Notes under the pieces: generated by a model
The model's database searches: none
What the model was told of the DNA's origin: nothing
The model's input: the letters and a program-made list of their open reading frames with translations, nothing else
NCBI GenBank assembly: GCA_011109175.1
Contig: RDEW01000032.1
Span: 671,909 to 735,908, forward strand
Length of the DNA: 64,000 nucleotides
Origin: Dicyema japonicum
Taxonomy: Eukaryota > Dicyemida > Rhombozoa > Dicyemidae
Reading direction: 5' to 3'
Shown: in pieces, positions 25,196-37,107 of the stretch
Layout of the letters: every line of letters starts with the position of its first letter
How positions within the stretch are numbered: the stretch's first letter is position 1
Translations under genes and position numbers: made by a program

Positions 25196-25478
25196 AAAAT
25201 GAAAGTAAAATTATATTAATCAGAATCTATTAATCAACTGTATTAAAAAACTGTNTGTTTCCATGGGAAATAATATTCCGAACAGTTCTTTTTGGCAATG
25301 TCAACAATTCAGAAATCTCTTTATAACTTTTACCTCTTTGATGGGCCGTTACAACTAGTTGTTTTAGGTCCAAAGAATGCTCTTTCCTCACCGACATGAT
25401 AATTTTAATAACGGGCAAAAAATGAAAGTATAATTATTTTAATCAGAATCTATTAATCAACTGTATTAAAAGAACTGT
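25033..25478. other. Assembly join: N at 25255 between duplicate copies
   Basis: The sequence after the N (25256-25478) repeats 25033-25254 with only a few differences. Both carry the N-terminus of the Tc1 transposase. The pattern fits overlapping contig ends that were abutted, not merged. Confidence 0.85.
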
Positions 25479-25639
25479 TAAGAAATTACTTCAAAAAAGG
25501 GTACAAAGAGATAATCATTAGGGCGGAAATAATAGGACATTTTTTTAGGACATTTTAAAAGCAAAATATTACAATTGGGACATAGTAAGAAAAAATAGGA
25601 CAATTTTATTATTTTTTATTTTTCAATTATGACATCTCA

Positions 25640-25790
25640 ATCAGGGGGAAATTTGCCCACCGTAAGAAATACATGCGGGAAGCGGTCTGGCTGAGGCAAC
25701 GAATTGGGATCGCAGTTATCCGTGGAAACGCTTACTCCGTAATATCAGCAGCCGCTCTTATTAATTTAAATCTGCATTTTTCGGAATAAT
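25640..25790 (+). mobile_element. R2-like retroelement 3' tail fragment
   Basis: The plus strand reads GKFAHRKKYMREAVWLRQR then IGIAVIRGNAYSVISAAAL and a short tail to a stop near 25790. This matches the C-terminal end of the copy at 62081 (VIRGNAYSVMSAAAL). It lies inside the hAT-like element. Confidence 0.8.
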
Positions 25791-25924
25791 AAAAATGCCG
25801 CTTCTAAGAAAGTCCACAATCTTGTGATAATTACATATGTAGGTAATTTAGTCTCATCAAACATAGTTCTGCGCTTTATTGGTTTTGAAAGACGTGGTAA
25901 TTTAAGGAATAGTTTTTTATATAA

Positions 25925-26228
25925 CTATTTTTTAATGTGTGAAGTGGAATATCGGCATTTCAAAATGTTTCAACTAAAAAGATACCCAGTATTCTTGGTT
26001 ATCTTCAGTAAGAAAAAGTTGACTAGCCTCTATTTTTAGTATACAGTCTGATGTCTTTTTCCATTAAGATGTAGGTCTATTTTTTAATGTGTGAAGTGGA
26101 ATATCGGCATTTCAAAATGTTTCAACTAAAAAGATACCCAGTATTCTTGGTTATCTTCAGTAAGAAAAAGTTGACTAGCCTCTATTTTTAGTATACAGTC
26201 TGATGTCTTTTTCCATTAAGATGTAGGT
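25925..26228. repeat. 152-bp tandem duplication
   Basis: Units 25925-26076 and 26077-26228 are practically identical, each beginning CTATTTTTTAATGTGTG. No N is present at the junction. Confidence 0.85.
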
Positions 26229-26435
26229 CGGTGTAGTGTTGCTAGATTATTTTACTATCTTAGAGCATTTTAGGCAAAATAAATCTCCTTTAGGTGTTAT
26301 TGTATGTCTTTTGATATTTTTTCCTTGTCTTTGTCAGATAGGATTGCGTATACGATTCCACGTAATATGGAAATCTCTATGCGTTGTCTAGCTTTTTTGG
26401 CTCGCTTGTTTCCCTCCTATTTTTTAAAAAGGCCG

Positions 26436-26679
26436 CAGTGAGGGATCCAACGGCTTTGGAATTTGAAAAAAAAATTATTTCAAATTTATTTCAAAAAACC
26501 ATGTAAAATTTTTTGATTGAAATTTTGATTTTTTAATAAAATAATTGAAAAAGATTAGTAAAAACAATTTGAGAATTGGCCAATTTCTTAGGAAAATTGG
26601 CTTTTTGGAACCATTGACGTGAACTTTTAGCCAAAAAATTGGTCAATTTATAAGGTCCCCAATTAGAGGGACCTCACTG
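26436..26679. mobile_element. Possible nested MITE (pogo/Tc1-type ends)
   Basis: The left end CAGTGAGGGATCC and right end GGGACCTCACTG are imperfect inverted repeats, with TA directly after the right end. The 244-bp interior is AT-rich and non-coding. The left flank is not TA, so this is tentative. Confidence 0.4.
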
Positions 26680-26939
26680 TACTTAAAATATAATTAAAAT
26701 AATTATGTCCTATTTTAGGACAATGTTATCTTTGAAGTAGGACAAATAGGACAATGTACTATTTGTCTTAAATAGGACAATTTCTACCCTAATAATCATT
26801 CATATCTTGTCGATATAATCCTTATTTGAAATTCATGAATATAATTAATAAAAATGTGTTAAAAATAATGCAGGATTTCATTGAGTAGTGTGATAAACTA
26901 AATCGAAATAGTTATCATTATAAAATATATTTATTTAAA

Positions 26940-28400
26940 AAAATGCTAAGTGTGCCATGATTTATCTGCCCCAATGTAAATTCCCGATTTTCCGCGGCGA
27001 AATCGACATCATCCACGTAAATGAGTTTCATAAAATGGTTATCAGGACATCCATCATCCCCGTAAATAGCGTATCTCCTTGTGAGGTTCCAACATTGGTA
27101 GAAAATGGTCTAGACTCCTTAGAGCACTCTGACGAGTAGTTCAGTTTCAGATGATAGCATATGTATCATGCGCAGACTGTCTTCATCGATAACGTACTTA
27201 ACAGTAATTTACTCTTGTTGATGCTGTTAAAAGCCTCGCTCATGTCGATTCTAAGGATATGAAAGGATCGTTTGTACTTAGGACATATTGCAATGATCCA
27301 GCGATGGCTCCAGACAACAGTAGCCGTGGATCTTTAAGGCCTGAAACCACTCTGACGGCAAGAGAGATATTTACCGATATTGTTATATGATCCCCGTCTA
27401 GCACAATAGTTCTTCAGCTTCCGAAGGGTCCTCGTCTTTTTCCCGGTTTATGAACAGGCATTATTATTCCAGTCCCGATTAGAAGCGGGCAGTGTAATGC
27501 AAAAGCCTTGTTCAGTATTTATGCGAAAAAACTCGCCAGATTATTGGGAGCGTATTTGAGTAATTCCCTTGGGACTCCGTCACATCCTGCGGCTCTGTTG
27601 TTGTTCATATGGTGGAATGCTTCTAGGACCTACAAATTTGTCATTTCGTTTGATAAGCTCCGCGGATGCCACAAATGTGAGTGCATAGGTATCATCTGTT
27701 TGGAATTGCTTCTGAAAGTGGTCAACAATTCGTGAGACTTTGTCCTCATCATCCAATATTAAGTGATCCTATTCATCCCATATCAATATTTTGGAATTTT
27801 GGAACCCCGATTAAGTAGTCGCATAGCCATTAACATTTGACTTTCTGGTAAGAGCATTTCAATTTCGGTAACCTTCTTGTCTAAGTATTTCGTTCACAAT
27901 AGATTTGCCCGGACTCTTATTTAATGAAGGGCTCTGTTTCGTTCTCTTCTGGTGTTCAGACAGCAATTTTCAATCTTAAGCGGATGTTTCTTTGAAGCTT
28001 TAACATTTCCTTCAGTTTAGAATTATAATATGCGTAGTTGTTGTTAGAGCGGTTACTTCTATAGCCGATAGTATTCGTCAAGGCATATTTTGCATGTTTA
28101 ACGGCCTCGACCACTTTTCCAAGAGAACGTCTGTTATTTCTTCCATATTTAGTTGTGATGTGTGTTGCTCGATGTTGTCTTGAAATTTTCTCCGTTTCAC
28201 AGTGTTGTTTATCAGTTCATCTGTAACTAGTCTTCGATGTTTAATGTTAGCTGGATTGTTCTGGGCAATGCTACTAAATAGTTTCCGTCTGCAAATCCGA
28301 GCCACCGTTATCCTGTGATCACTATTTGTTAACGGTCTAAATCCCCGACAGGGTGTTCCGTTTCGAACTCGCTGATAGTCCTCTAACATTAAATGAAGCG
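26940..28400 (-). mobile_element. RTE-like LINE, degenerate
   Basis: The minus strand holds a non-LTR element distinct from the AGIT family. From 28389: RGFRPLTNSDHRITVARI, the SDHR end of an endonuclease domain, then an Arg/Lys-rich linker. Further down come RSFHILRIDMSEAFNSINKS (RT motif A), STNVGTSQGDTLF (motif B; RTE copies have GTPQGD) and LIYVDDVDFAAEN (YVDD with DxDF, typical of RTE). Frames change several times and stops interrupt the RT, so it is dead. The 5' endonuclease part and the 3' end are missing. Confidence 0.8.
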
Positions 28401-29139
28401 ATAGTAAAAGGCCCTAATCGAGAACATGTTTGAGACATATCTAAGAGAGGCACGTCAGCGCATCAGTCAAATTATGAATTGTATGTTGAGAATTCCTATA
28501 TTTTAGAGCTACATTACGGTCACGTGTGGCGCTCAGTATTGGAAAAGACTGTTTAAGAAGTTTCCAGGAGGAGTCATAGGGTTATTCCTACAACGAGATT
28601 TCAACATATTCGTGAAATGTTTGCACATCTGCTGCAGGGAATGGGGTTTGGAGCAGAAAGCTCTACAAACATGCAAGGAAACAAAAACGATCTAGTGCTT
28701 GCGAGAATTAGAGAGTACAAAGAAAATCTAAAGGGAAAAAATCGTAACACTGGTGGACGAAATTGAAATAATGTTAAGTCAATAACATACTGAGTAGAGG
28801 CAGAGCACCTAATGATATTTTGATTCTGACAATGATGGGAACTCAATTATGAACAAGGTGAGAAGGCAGCTACTTCTGTTTTTCTGTGTGTATGTAAGTC
28901 TTTACTAAAACATGTCGAGATTATGTAGTTTGGTGTCGTTGTGTTCTTTTGGTAACAAGGTAATTTCCACAATTTGGCACAAATGAGGTAAAAGTAAGAT
29001 CTTCCAATATCAAATCTAGGATGGGGACCTTCAGGAAAGGTCAATGTTTACGTGGGTGGATCTTTAAGTTAGATGAGGTTGAAAATTTGTAATTTCTAAA
29101 ATATTGTTTATTTGAGATTCGCGTCACAAATTAATGAAA
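28401..29139. other. Intergenic, nothing recognised
   Basis: Short frames on both strands do not match a family I know. One CACGTG lies at about 28521. Confidence 0.4.
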
Positions 29140-29300
29140 GCAGGTCAATTTTTGTTGTTTTACTTTGAATTGGTGCAGTTGAGGGAATATTTCTAATGGA
29201 GTGGGAGAGCGAATGACCAATTTACATGCCACCACATATCTGGAGGCCACTAGCGACTGGTGGGTCATACGGCGCCGATCCAATAGAACGAGAGAAGAGA
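29140..29300 (+). repeat. Dispersed repeat family A, divergent copy
   Basis: TAATGGAGTGGGAGAGCGAA, TGCCACCACAT and GGTGGGTCATACGGCGCC line up in order with the copies at 52895 and 54180. Divergence is higher than between the other copies. Confidence 0.5.
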
Positions 29301-29309
29301 AGGAACCGT

Positions 29310-29378
29310 CAGCCAGTGTTGGGGATCGGGTCCGTGGATCATAGAGACATACTCCACTAAGCTACCTGATCTTTAAAA
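29310..29378 (-). repeat. tRNA-like (SINE-type) remnant
   Basis: The minus strand has GGTAGCTTAGTGGAGTAT, like a tRNA A box, and CCCGATCCCC about 35 nt downstream, like a weak B box. Acceptor-stem pairing is absent, so it is not a functional tRNA gene. Confidence 0.3.
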
Positions 29379-29734
29379 TGATTGATTTGACTGTCGATTG
29401 GGATATTTTTGTGGACAAACTAATTTACAGCTTATTTTAGGTTTAAAAGACTTGCATTTGCCCACCAGGTCATGTAATGAAAGAAAGAGATAACCCGTAT
29501 GCAATAAAAGAAAATATCAATATAATATATTGAAAATACTATTTATCTAATTATGTAGGTTGTCATCATAACATGGTTTACTGAAATGCAGAATATAATC
29601 TAAAATAAGGCCATGATAACCAGTATTACGTCAAATACACCTAAAAATATCGTGATTTGAAGTCGATGACTCAAAGTAAAAGTTTTGAGCACAGTCAAGC
29701 AGCCTACGCTAAATATATTTAGATAGCTGTTACT

Positions 29735-30429
29735 CTAAAGATAAGAATAGGAGTACTCTGGTATTTTCTCCACAAAATAGGTTTTTTGTAATATGAAAAT
29801 CAATACAGCAGGAATAGGGGACAGTGCATTTTTGACTGCCAGGTTTGCATCCAAAATTGGAGATTCTGTCGAAGTCACTAGGTCCATAAATTCCACAGCA
29901 GTTATACTGGAAATAATCACAATGACGACCAATATTTGGAATGCATCAATCAAGGATTGAATAATAGACATGTTGTTATATTTTTTGAGGAAAAACAAGG
30001 CTGCTTTATCAAAGACTAGATTGAAGATTTCATCCCGAGCAGTTTTGTCATAGTAATACATTACCACGACCCCAGTAATCATCAGTAATAATATTAAAAT
30101 CACGATTAAAAACCAGAGGAACTTAAATTTTGGAAATAATAATACTATTTTGAGAAGCCGTCCGTTTTCTCTGATCGTTCCAATAATCCCAATCGCATTG
30201 ATAAAGATTGCCGTTAATAGTATAAAAAATATGATCCCCACCACAAAACATAGATCGATGAATATCTCATTATCGCTACCAATCTGTTGGTGTACAAGGA
30301 TTATCGTATATCCTAATACTATACCGGCAAATATGTAAGCTAACTGTATTAGTGAATAATCCAATAAACTTGGAAACATGAAATAAAACTGATAGTCAGA
30401 GTCTTCTTTATGAACCAACAATTAGGCAT
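29735..30429 (-). CDS. Divergent tetraspanin
   Basis: Four-helix membrane protein of the tetraspanin type, which organises membrane microdomains. Model: exon 1 30370-30429 (MPNCWFIKKTLTISFISCFQ), a 26-nt intron 30344-30369, exon 2 29735-30343; 222 residues, the usual family size. TM1 spans the intron (LAYIFAGIVLGYTIILVH). TM2 ends in GIIGTIRENGRLLK, the tetraspanin G-x-x-G-x-x-R-E-N signature. TM3 is FLWFLIVILILLLMITGVVV. The large loop is only about 40 residues (YYYDKTARDEIF to LIDAF) and has no CCG and no Cys at all, unlike normal tetraspanins. TM4 is ILVVIVIISSITAVEF. A long C-terminal tail carries another hydrophobic stretch. TTAG lies 12 nt before the ATG. The spliced start is preferred because it restores an N-terminal Cys and an uninterrupted TM1. 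Confidence 0.8.
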
Positions 30430-30562
30430 ATTTATCGAATACTAACCAGGTCAAGCGATCAGTTCATTTTATATTAGTTAGATTCACGTATATACACAGT
30501 TTTCCAAGAAATTAGAGGTAGACAAAATTAAGAAAATAACATTGTTAGTTATTAAGAACGGG

Positions 30563-32101
30563 TTATATTAGTGTAACAGTTTCCTTAGACGATGGCCCAA
30601 GACTGACCCATTTTACTAAAAATTGGGAAATTAGGTACCTTTGAGATTACTTAACCTCTCCACAGCCTTCACATAGTCACGAGCATTCACTGGTAAGTCT
30701 TCGAACTTTGATATTTTACTGATCTCACAACACCACCCTGGAAGACGCTCATAGACAACTTCTACTTCCGCCAGTTGTTCACAGTTGGCTAAACATTAAC
30801 TATTACTCACGTGGGACATAATCAATAGGAACTCCCTCGTAAAGATAATGTGACCCAATTAAGATCTCTTCCAAGTCACTGAGAACATCCAGTTTGGTGA
30901 GTGCAATACTAAACATAAGACAGTCCCTTACTAAGTGAATCCATTGACAAGGGCTGAATACCTCATAACCTGAGAATCCAGCCACCCACAGCGTCGGATT
31001 CTACCAGTAGTCGTCCCAATCTCGTTCCCCTTCTTTTGAAGCATAGATGACGTCTCCTATAAACATCAATCAAAAAGTGACGTCATTGATCTCTGTTGGG
31101 AAGGGACCTGAGCCGACTCTTGTAGTGTAAGCCTTGAAAACTCCGACAATGTCATTCACGTGTTTGGGGGATATTCCAAGACCAGTAAAGACCCCACCAA
31201 TTGCACAGTTCGAGGAGGTAACATTCGGATAAGTCCCTAAAGATGAGTCCCCCACAAACCAAAGTCAATGTCCAGCATAAATCCATTGGCTCCCTCAACC
31301 AAGACTGATTTCCCTTTGCTGATTTCCTTATTGAGAAATACACACGTGTCAGTTACCATGGATTTGAAATAATCTCGGTATTCCTAGTCATCACACAAGG
31401 GACAACTTTATAAGTCTCAATTTCAGCCTTAATGTCGACAGTCAGCGAGGGGAACATGGCCTGTTGGTCAAATACGAGTCTTTCAAACCTTAAAATAAGT
31501 CAGAAATTACTTGTCCACGAAAATATCCCAATCTCCCATCAAATCAGCCAATTTGAGGACAGTCCGGTTGACCTGGAAATGAGAGACATCACACCTTCGC
31601 TGAATAACAAGGACCGATTCCTTTCTTGGTAGTCCCTATTCTAAAGTTGGGAATAAAATCGAACTTTTTGTCATTTCTGAGCTGTTCTTGGGCAGCATCT
31701 ACGTCTTTGAATAATTGGAAAACTGGGTCATTTATGCAAGACTACCAATTGGTGCTCGATTGGAAATCAAAAGACGACTTCTTAGGTCTGTAATCCCACC
31801 TTTCTCAATATCTTCAATCTCAGTCTTCAGATCAGTGAGGCTGACAACGACTCCGTTACCTCACATTAAAAAATCACGGAAAACCGATAACCCCTGTAAC
31901 CGACTTGTGGCATATCCCCGAAGGAATGAGATGAAAAAAGAAATTTCTTCCTTCAAAAATGACTGTATGTCCCGCATTGGATCCTCCCTGACAGCGACAG
32001 ACGTAATCGTAGTTGAGAGCCATCTGATCCACCATTTTCCCCTTTCCTTCGTCTCCCCATTGTCCTCCAATTATTATATCAACTTTCTTATTTGAAACCA
32101 T
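30563..32101 (-). CDS. ADSS: Adenylosuccinate synthetase
   Basis: Converts IMP and aspartate to adenylosuccinate with GTP, the first committed step to AMP. The first exon starts [20 protein letters not shown] and includes the GDEGKGK phosphate loop, [11 protein letters not shown] and FHLIPSGI. Further on are [49 protein letters not shown] (IMP and loop region), [13 protein letters not shown] (GTP base-recognition TKLD) and VPIDYVP. The last 23-nt intron (30616-30638) separates AVERLSNLK from [14 protein letters not shown], then stop at 30563-30565. All exons are short and several other introns of this size must lie between 30.9 and 32.0 kb. The ATG is at 32099-32101; only eight residues precede the P-loop strand, so the animal N-terminal extension is absent. 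TTTAG lies 14 nt upstream. The start region is duplicated at the N join at 32533. Outer limits given. Confidence 0.93.
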
Positions 32102-32985
32102 TCAATGGTTGATGCTAAACACGCCTGATTTAATTTATTTAATAAAATAACGTATTTTTATTTAAATTCAATATTTTATTGAATTCATTCACGTTAACCA
32201 ATAAATTTCTCAAATTTTAGTTGTTATGACGTCCATACATTGACACTTGCTTATCAGATCGCATGCTAGCAAGATTTCTTGTGACGCCACAAAAATCTGT
32301 TACCTCTGACCTTAAAAACATTAGCTCAGGAGCAGTAAAAATTGCTATAAGAATGAATCTCGTAGGATTCCAGAAAATCTAGATTCCAGATGCTTCTTAA
32401 TTCTGTATAAATTGTTGCTGAAATACAATTTTTAATATGCTATCTGCGTCTTCTACTGTGAAGTAGGTTTTCATTGTCATCTTTATCAATTAATAAATTC
32501 AGGACAATTTCCCCTTCTGACCAGAATTATTTNAACTTTCTTATTTGAAACCATTCAATGGTTGATGCTAAACACGCCTGATTTAATTTATTTAATAAAA
32601 TAACGTATTTTTATTTAAATTCAATATTTTATTGAATTCATTCACGTTAACCAATAAATTTCTCAAATTTTAGTTGTAATGACGTCCATACATTGACACT
32701 TGCTTATCAGATCGCATGCTAGCAAGATTTCTTGTGACGCCACAAAAATCTGTTACCTCTGACCTTAAAAACATTAGCTCAGGAGCAGTAAAAATTGCTA
32801 TAAGAATGAATCTCGTAGGATTCCAGAAAATCTAGATTCCAGATGCTTCTTAATTCTGCATAAATTGTTGCTGAAATACAATTTTTAATATGCTATCTGC
32901 GTCTTCTACTGTGAAGTAGGTTTATATTGTCATCTTTATCAATTAATAAATTCAGGACAATTTCCCCTTCTGACCAGAATTATTT
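32081..32985. other. Assembly join: N at 32533 between duplicate copies
   Basis: 32534-32985 repeats 32081-32532 with very few differences (e.g. TGTTATGACG against TGTAATGACG). Each copy contains the ADSS start codon region. It is most easily explained as two unmerged ends of the same locus. Confidence 0.88.
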
Positions 32986-33680
32986 TGGGAGGATAGCCAA
33001 TTTCAATAAAATTTTCTATTTTTATGCAAGAAATTTATTAGTGTATTCACATATATTTATATGGATTCCTTAGATCAAACCAACTTTTTCAAATCTATAA
33101 TAAATGCATTTAAAAAACTCAAAAATAGCTTCGGTCAAGTTACCTAAATTTTCTACACTTTTGCATAATAGGAAGTAAAAAATACCCTCAAACGAGTTTT
33201 GTAAAATTTACTGTTCAACTTATGCAAGGAAAATCATGTTCGAGTAAGCATTAGTGACCTCATTGATCCTAGAGTCGGTAGATGGAATGAGAAAATCAGA
33301 TATTTTTACAGTAGCACCTGTGAAATACTAGTAAAATTGATAAACCTGCTAGTTTGAGATGTTTCTTAGGCAAAAGATTCAATAAAAAGCTGGTGTCAGT
33401 AAATTCGTGAGTTGATAGAAAATTCACCAGGATGTTTTCTAATAATAATGTTAAGCTTTTCAATGACCTTCCTGATTTGAATGAGACACAACAGTTGATA
33501 ACACGTTAGTATTTTATTCAAAAACTCTAAACATTAATAAATAAATAATAAAAAATCAATTAAAAATTTGACTTTATTGACCTAAAAAATTAAATTTTGA
33601 CCTTTTTTGACTTTATTGACAAAAATCGCCCTAGCAATGACCAGTCGACCGAGTGTTTAATTGCTGGAATGATGAGATGA
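32986..33680. other. AT-rich intergenic, nothing recognised
   Basis: Low-complexity AT-rich sequence with no credible frame, terminal repeat or RNA feature. Confidence 0.4.
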
Positions 33681-33681
33681 C

Positions 33682-33900
33682 GACATACTTAAAGTGCACG
33701 AAATATCTACTTAGCTTCATGATGAATGATCCTGTCTTCTTTTTCGTGAGCAATGACGGAGTTGAAAGACATACTTAAAGTGCACGAAATATCTACTTAG
33801 CTTCATGATGAATGATCCTGTCTTCTTTTTCGTGAGCAATGACGGAGTTGAAAGACATCGAAGATCTGAAGTTTGAACAAAGGAAGTTTCAGCACATTTC
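33682..33900 (-). repeat. Dispersed repeat family B, copy 3, partly tandem
   Basis: Units 33682-33767 and 33768-33853 are an 86-bp direct duplication beginning GACATACTTAAAGTGCACG. Together with the following 50 bp they match the repeat at 961-1165 and 17500-17720. Confidence 0.7.
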
Positions 33901-34560
33901 CATTAAAATCCAGGATCATTTGAGGTAGTCCTATTGAGGTTAAACAGAACTTGATTGATGACTGCCATTTTGTCTCCTTCCACTGACAACGTACCCCATC
34001 CGGAAATACATGAACGTGTGTTGATGGAAGCCATATAAAGTTAGTCAATGCAGATATATGGGTCGAAGTAGACCTCTCCTCTTTAAAACTATGTTGAAAT
34101 GACAAGAAGAGTGGTTTAATATCCTCGATAATGTAGCGATTCCATAATCACCAAGATTCTTTATCATTGGGATCTTTTCCATCAGAATAGGTTGTTTTAA
34201 TGGATTTCAATACATTTATCACGTCGTTTTCAGTGAAGTAAATCACATCAGTATCCTTTTCACACAGGATTCCAGTCATGGTCTCCCGAAAACTCACACA
34301 GGACTCTAGTCAAAAGAAGATTTCCCAACCTCACTCAGTCTTGTCTATGTACAGACACTATAACACGCCCCCTACCAATAAACAGCTGGATCCTTCGGGT
34401 AACTTCTCAGCCGAGAAAGCTAAGCTGTAAACATTTGAATCTCTCGGGGACCTTATGTTCGTAATCCCTTCAAAGAGATCTATCACACAATAATGATGAG
34501 ATAAGTGACAAAGTCGTCCATAAAATGAGCATATCCACGTAAGCACCTCAGCCACAAATG
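33890..34560 (-). mobile_element. LINE fragment, N-terminal RT region
   Basis: The minus strand reads DVIYFTENDVINVLKSIKTT then SFQHSFKEERSTSTHISALT NFI, the start of a Jockey/CR1-type RT (usual form QHGFRKGRSTxTHL). The frame changes between blocks. The part between 34350 and 34555 is open but not clearly part of the element. Confidence 0.65.
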
Positions 34561-34899
34561 GAAGTTACAAAGAATGAAGATGACATTCATTTAATATTAT
34601 AGGCACATTTTCTTTCCACCTCAAGTCCCTCCCACGTGCTCAGTTTATCAATCTGTAATCATCAATCCGCTTACAAAATTTACAGGACAACCTGAGATGT
34701 TGGCTAATGGGGAACCTGTTACGCACAACTATTGAAAAACTAGCACAATGATTTTTACTTCAAATAGAAGACTACAAACTCGGCACTTTTTTACCCTTAA
34801 TCGAATGTCAATCCCCTCACAAACTCCATCTAAATACTGGGGATCACATACGACCTCCTTATGACTTTCAGCAAGCATGTCAGCAACGCTATTGCCTAT

Positions 34900-35275
34900 T
34901 CCCAGCAAAAACTAAACACTTTTTTGATAGTAAAAAGGCTGTTTTTACTGAACGTTAAGCCATCTTTATACGCAATACATTAACTATCTACTGCTGTGCG
35001 GTTTGGGGCACAAACCTATCCTATACCAGCCTAAAGAAATCAATTTTTTCAAGAAACAGTCACGGGGCCATAAAAAAATTCACCTCCTCGCCATTAATGC
35101 CAACTTTTTTCGAGGAACTTGTGAGGAAAAGGAGAGCCCGACTGAAATCTCCAAAATTCTTAAAAGTATCTCATACATACAGGTAGTGCGTCGGTTCTCA
35201 GGAGGAACACTGAGAAGGGATGAGACGGCTGCTTAAGGAGGCCGGGATCACCTGATGACCACGTATTCCCTTTAA
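34900..35275 (+). mobile_element. LINE ORF2 C-terminus and 3' end
   Basis: Plus-strand pieces YINYLLLCG(LG), LVRKRRARLKSPK and RRLLKEAGIT then a stop at about 35255 match the family C-terminus. The frames are disrupted. Upstream RT domains are missing. Confidence 0.7.
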
Positions 35276-37107
35276 TTTGTTGATGATTTTTGGTTTTAAA
35301 TGAATACACGTGATGTTGTAGAATAAACTATGTATCGCTATAAGGATATAGTTGGCATCTCCACCAAAGAAAGCGATGGAAAGCTGGGGGAAATTTTCAT
35401 AGAAGGTCGAGGATAACATTGCAGGTTGTTCTACAAATGGTGAATAAGGGGAAAGAATATGACATTCTCTCGTCGTACTGTTTAAGAAGAGGACGAAAGG
35501 TATTAGGGGATATCAAATTTTGTTGAAAACAAAATTGAAGGTCTAAGTAAAAGGCTTGAACTCTCTGAGACGTTACTCTGCAGGTAACCTCTGTTTTGAA
35601 TTAACCGAAGACTGTTTTATTGACGTCTCGACCCCTCTGAGGGCATCATCGACGAGAACGAGTGCTTACGACGTGGAATAATGTGTAGAAATGAAGAATA
35701 AGCTGGGCGGACTCTGGTACGTGATAGCAACATCTATCCTACCTATGATTCGAAGACACATGACTCATCCTGTATAAGGAAGAGGAAAATTGTGATGACT
35801 ATGATAACTAGTGATAGTAAATTGAGCAATTTTATGCTGACTTTAGGGGACTTCTAACGAACGACAACGAAAATTCCTAAAAAGGACCGATCTTCCTAAC
35901 AGTCTTCTTTAAAAATTCTTTTCAGATAGCTTGAAACTCACCAAATTGTGAGCTGACTCCGTGTCCAATGAAAAGAGCAGTAAAGGATGTCTGCATCCCC
36001 CTTGTCAGTCTGGCATTGTTTGGTTAGCTGGGGACATTATTTCTCTTTAAACTATGATTATGGCTGTGGGCTTTCAAATCCCTTCGTCAAAGAAGAATCC
36101 TTCCTGTTGGGAAACTAACTGTTGACCATAAAGAGGAGACCGAGTCCCTTGTTCACTTGGGATTCAGCGATGCGAATAGACCACAAGGTCATCTATAAGG
36201 CCATTAATCCTGGTACTACGAGGAAGCGGGAGGATGCCTACGATGTGGTAGTTCTCCCGATTTCACAAAATGCACACCAAAACTTAAGGGAATGAAGAAA
36301 TGCATCAACCGTGGATCGCCAAAGCATAAAACGAGGTACAGGTGTCCCCCAATTGCCAAGGTGGTGCAAAGTCTATGGAAGAATAGATATTTTGAAGGAG
36401 TCCACTCTTCTTTTAAAAGACCTCTTAGTAACGCAAGAACCACGTTGGATACTGACCCAACCAGTACTTCTTGTACTGAAAAAGCAAATCACTTATTCAC
36501 TTCTCAATCAGTTTTTGGTGGTTGTTGTTGACTGTGCCACTTCACGGATCATGGTGGATGGTCTCTAATCCAAATCTTTAAAATCTCCTCTGATGAGTAG
36601 CATCATTCTTTTCTTCAAACTTGGAGATTTGAACTCAGTATTATAATTTAGGGGGCCAAACCACTAGTCTCCTAATGGTGGAGACATGTTTCGTGATAGG
36701 AAACTCACCTTATAAGCTGGGGAGGCTACTGAATAAGGTAATAAACATATTTATGCCTCCTACAAAAGTTTATCTACCCCCTATCTGGAGTTACTTCAAT
36801 TTTGTTAACTAGAAAAAAATTGGATTTACTAATCAATATGTTGTCATGGAAACGCGAAGTGTATTGTTAAGAAATCTCTTTTTTTAGGTTTTTGCAGTAT
36901 GCAACTATTTAATAGTCTAAAACTAAGATTATTTGGTTTCCATGCACAAAGGAGTCAGCCATGACACGATAGCAGAGACATAGTGCAATATAGCAACGTC
37001 ATTGTTCTTCAATAGTGCAGCTAATAGTAATGTGCAAACAAAGGAATCTACTGTCTCCCGAATATAATCTCCTTTACTGCAGGTATTACAGATCCTGGTT
37101 ACAACCG
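35276..37107. other. Region without a recognised gene
   Basis: Several short open frames occur (longest about 85 codons near 36311) but none has a recognisable motif. It may be old transposon debris. Confidence 0.4.

Larger units (their letters stand above)
25511..26799. mobile_element. Composite hAT-like element with 8-bp TSD
   Basis: The left end TAGGGCGGAAATAATAGGACA at 25519 and the right end ending TTTCTACCCTA at 26791 are inverted (TAGGGnnGAAAT). Both are flanked by the identical octamer ATAATCAT (25511-25518 and 26792-26799). An 8-bp duplication plus a TAGGG terminus fits the hAT superfamily. Many TAGGACA/TGTCCTA words lie just inside both ends and could be subterminal transposase sites. 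No transposase is encoded. The interior has captured an R2-like 3' fragment, a 152-bp tandem duplication and a possible nested MITE. Confidence 0.75.

Noticed and set aside
29310-29378. Functional tRNA gene
   Set aside because: A- and B-box-like words are present but there is no cloverleaf pairing; kept only as a low-confidence remnant.
30379-30421. Unspliced start for the tetraspanin (ATG at 30379)
   Set aside because: A 26-nt GT-AG intron joined to the upstream ATG at 30429 gives the typical tetraspanin N-terminus with Cys and an uninterrupted first helix.
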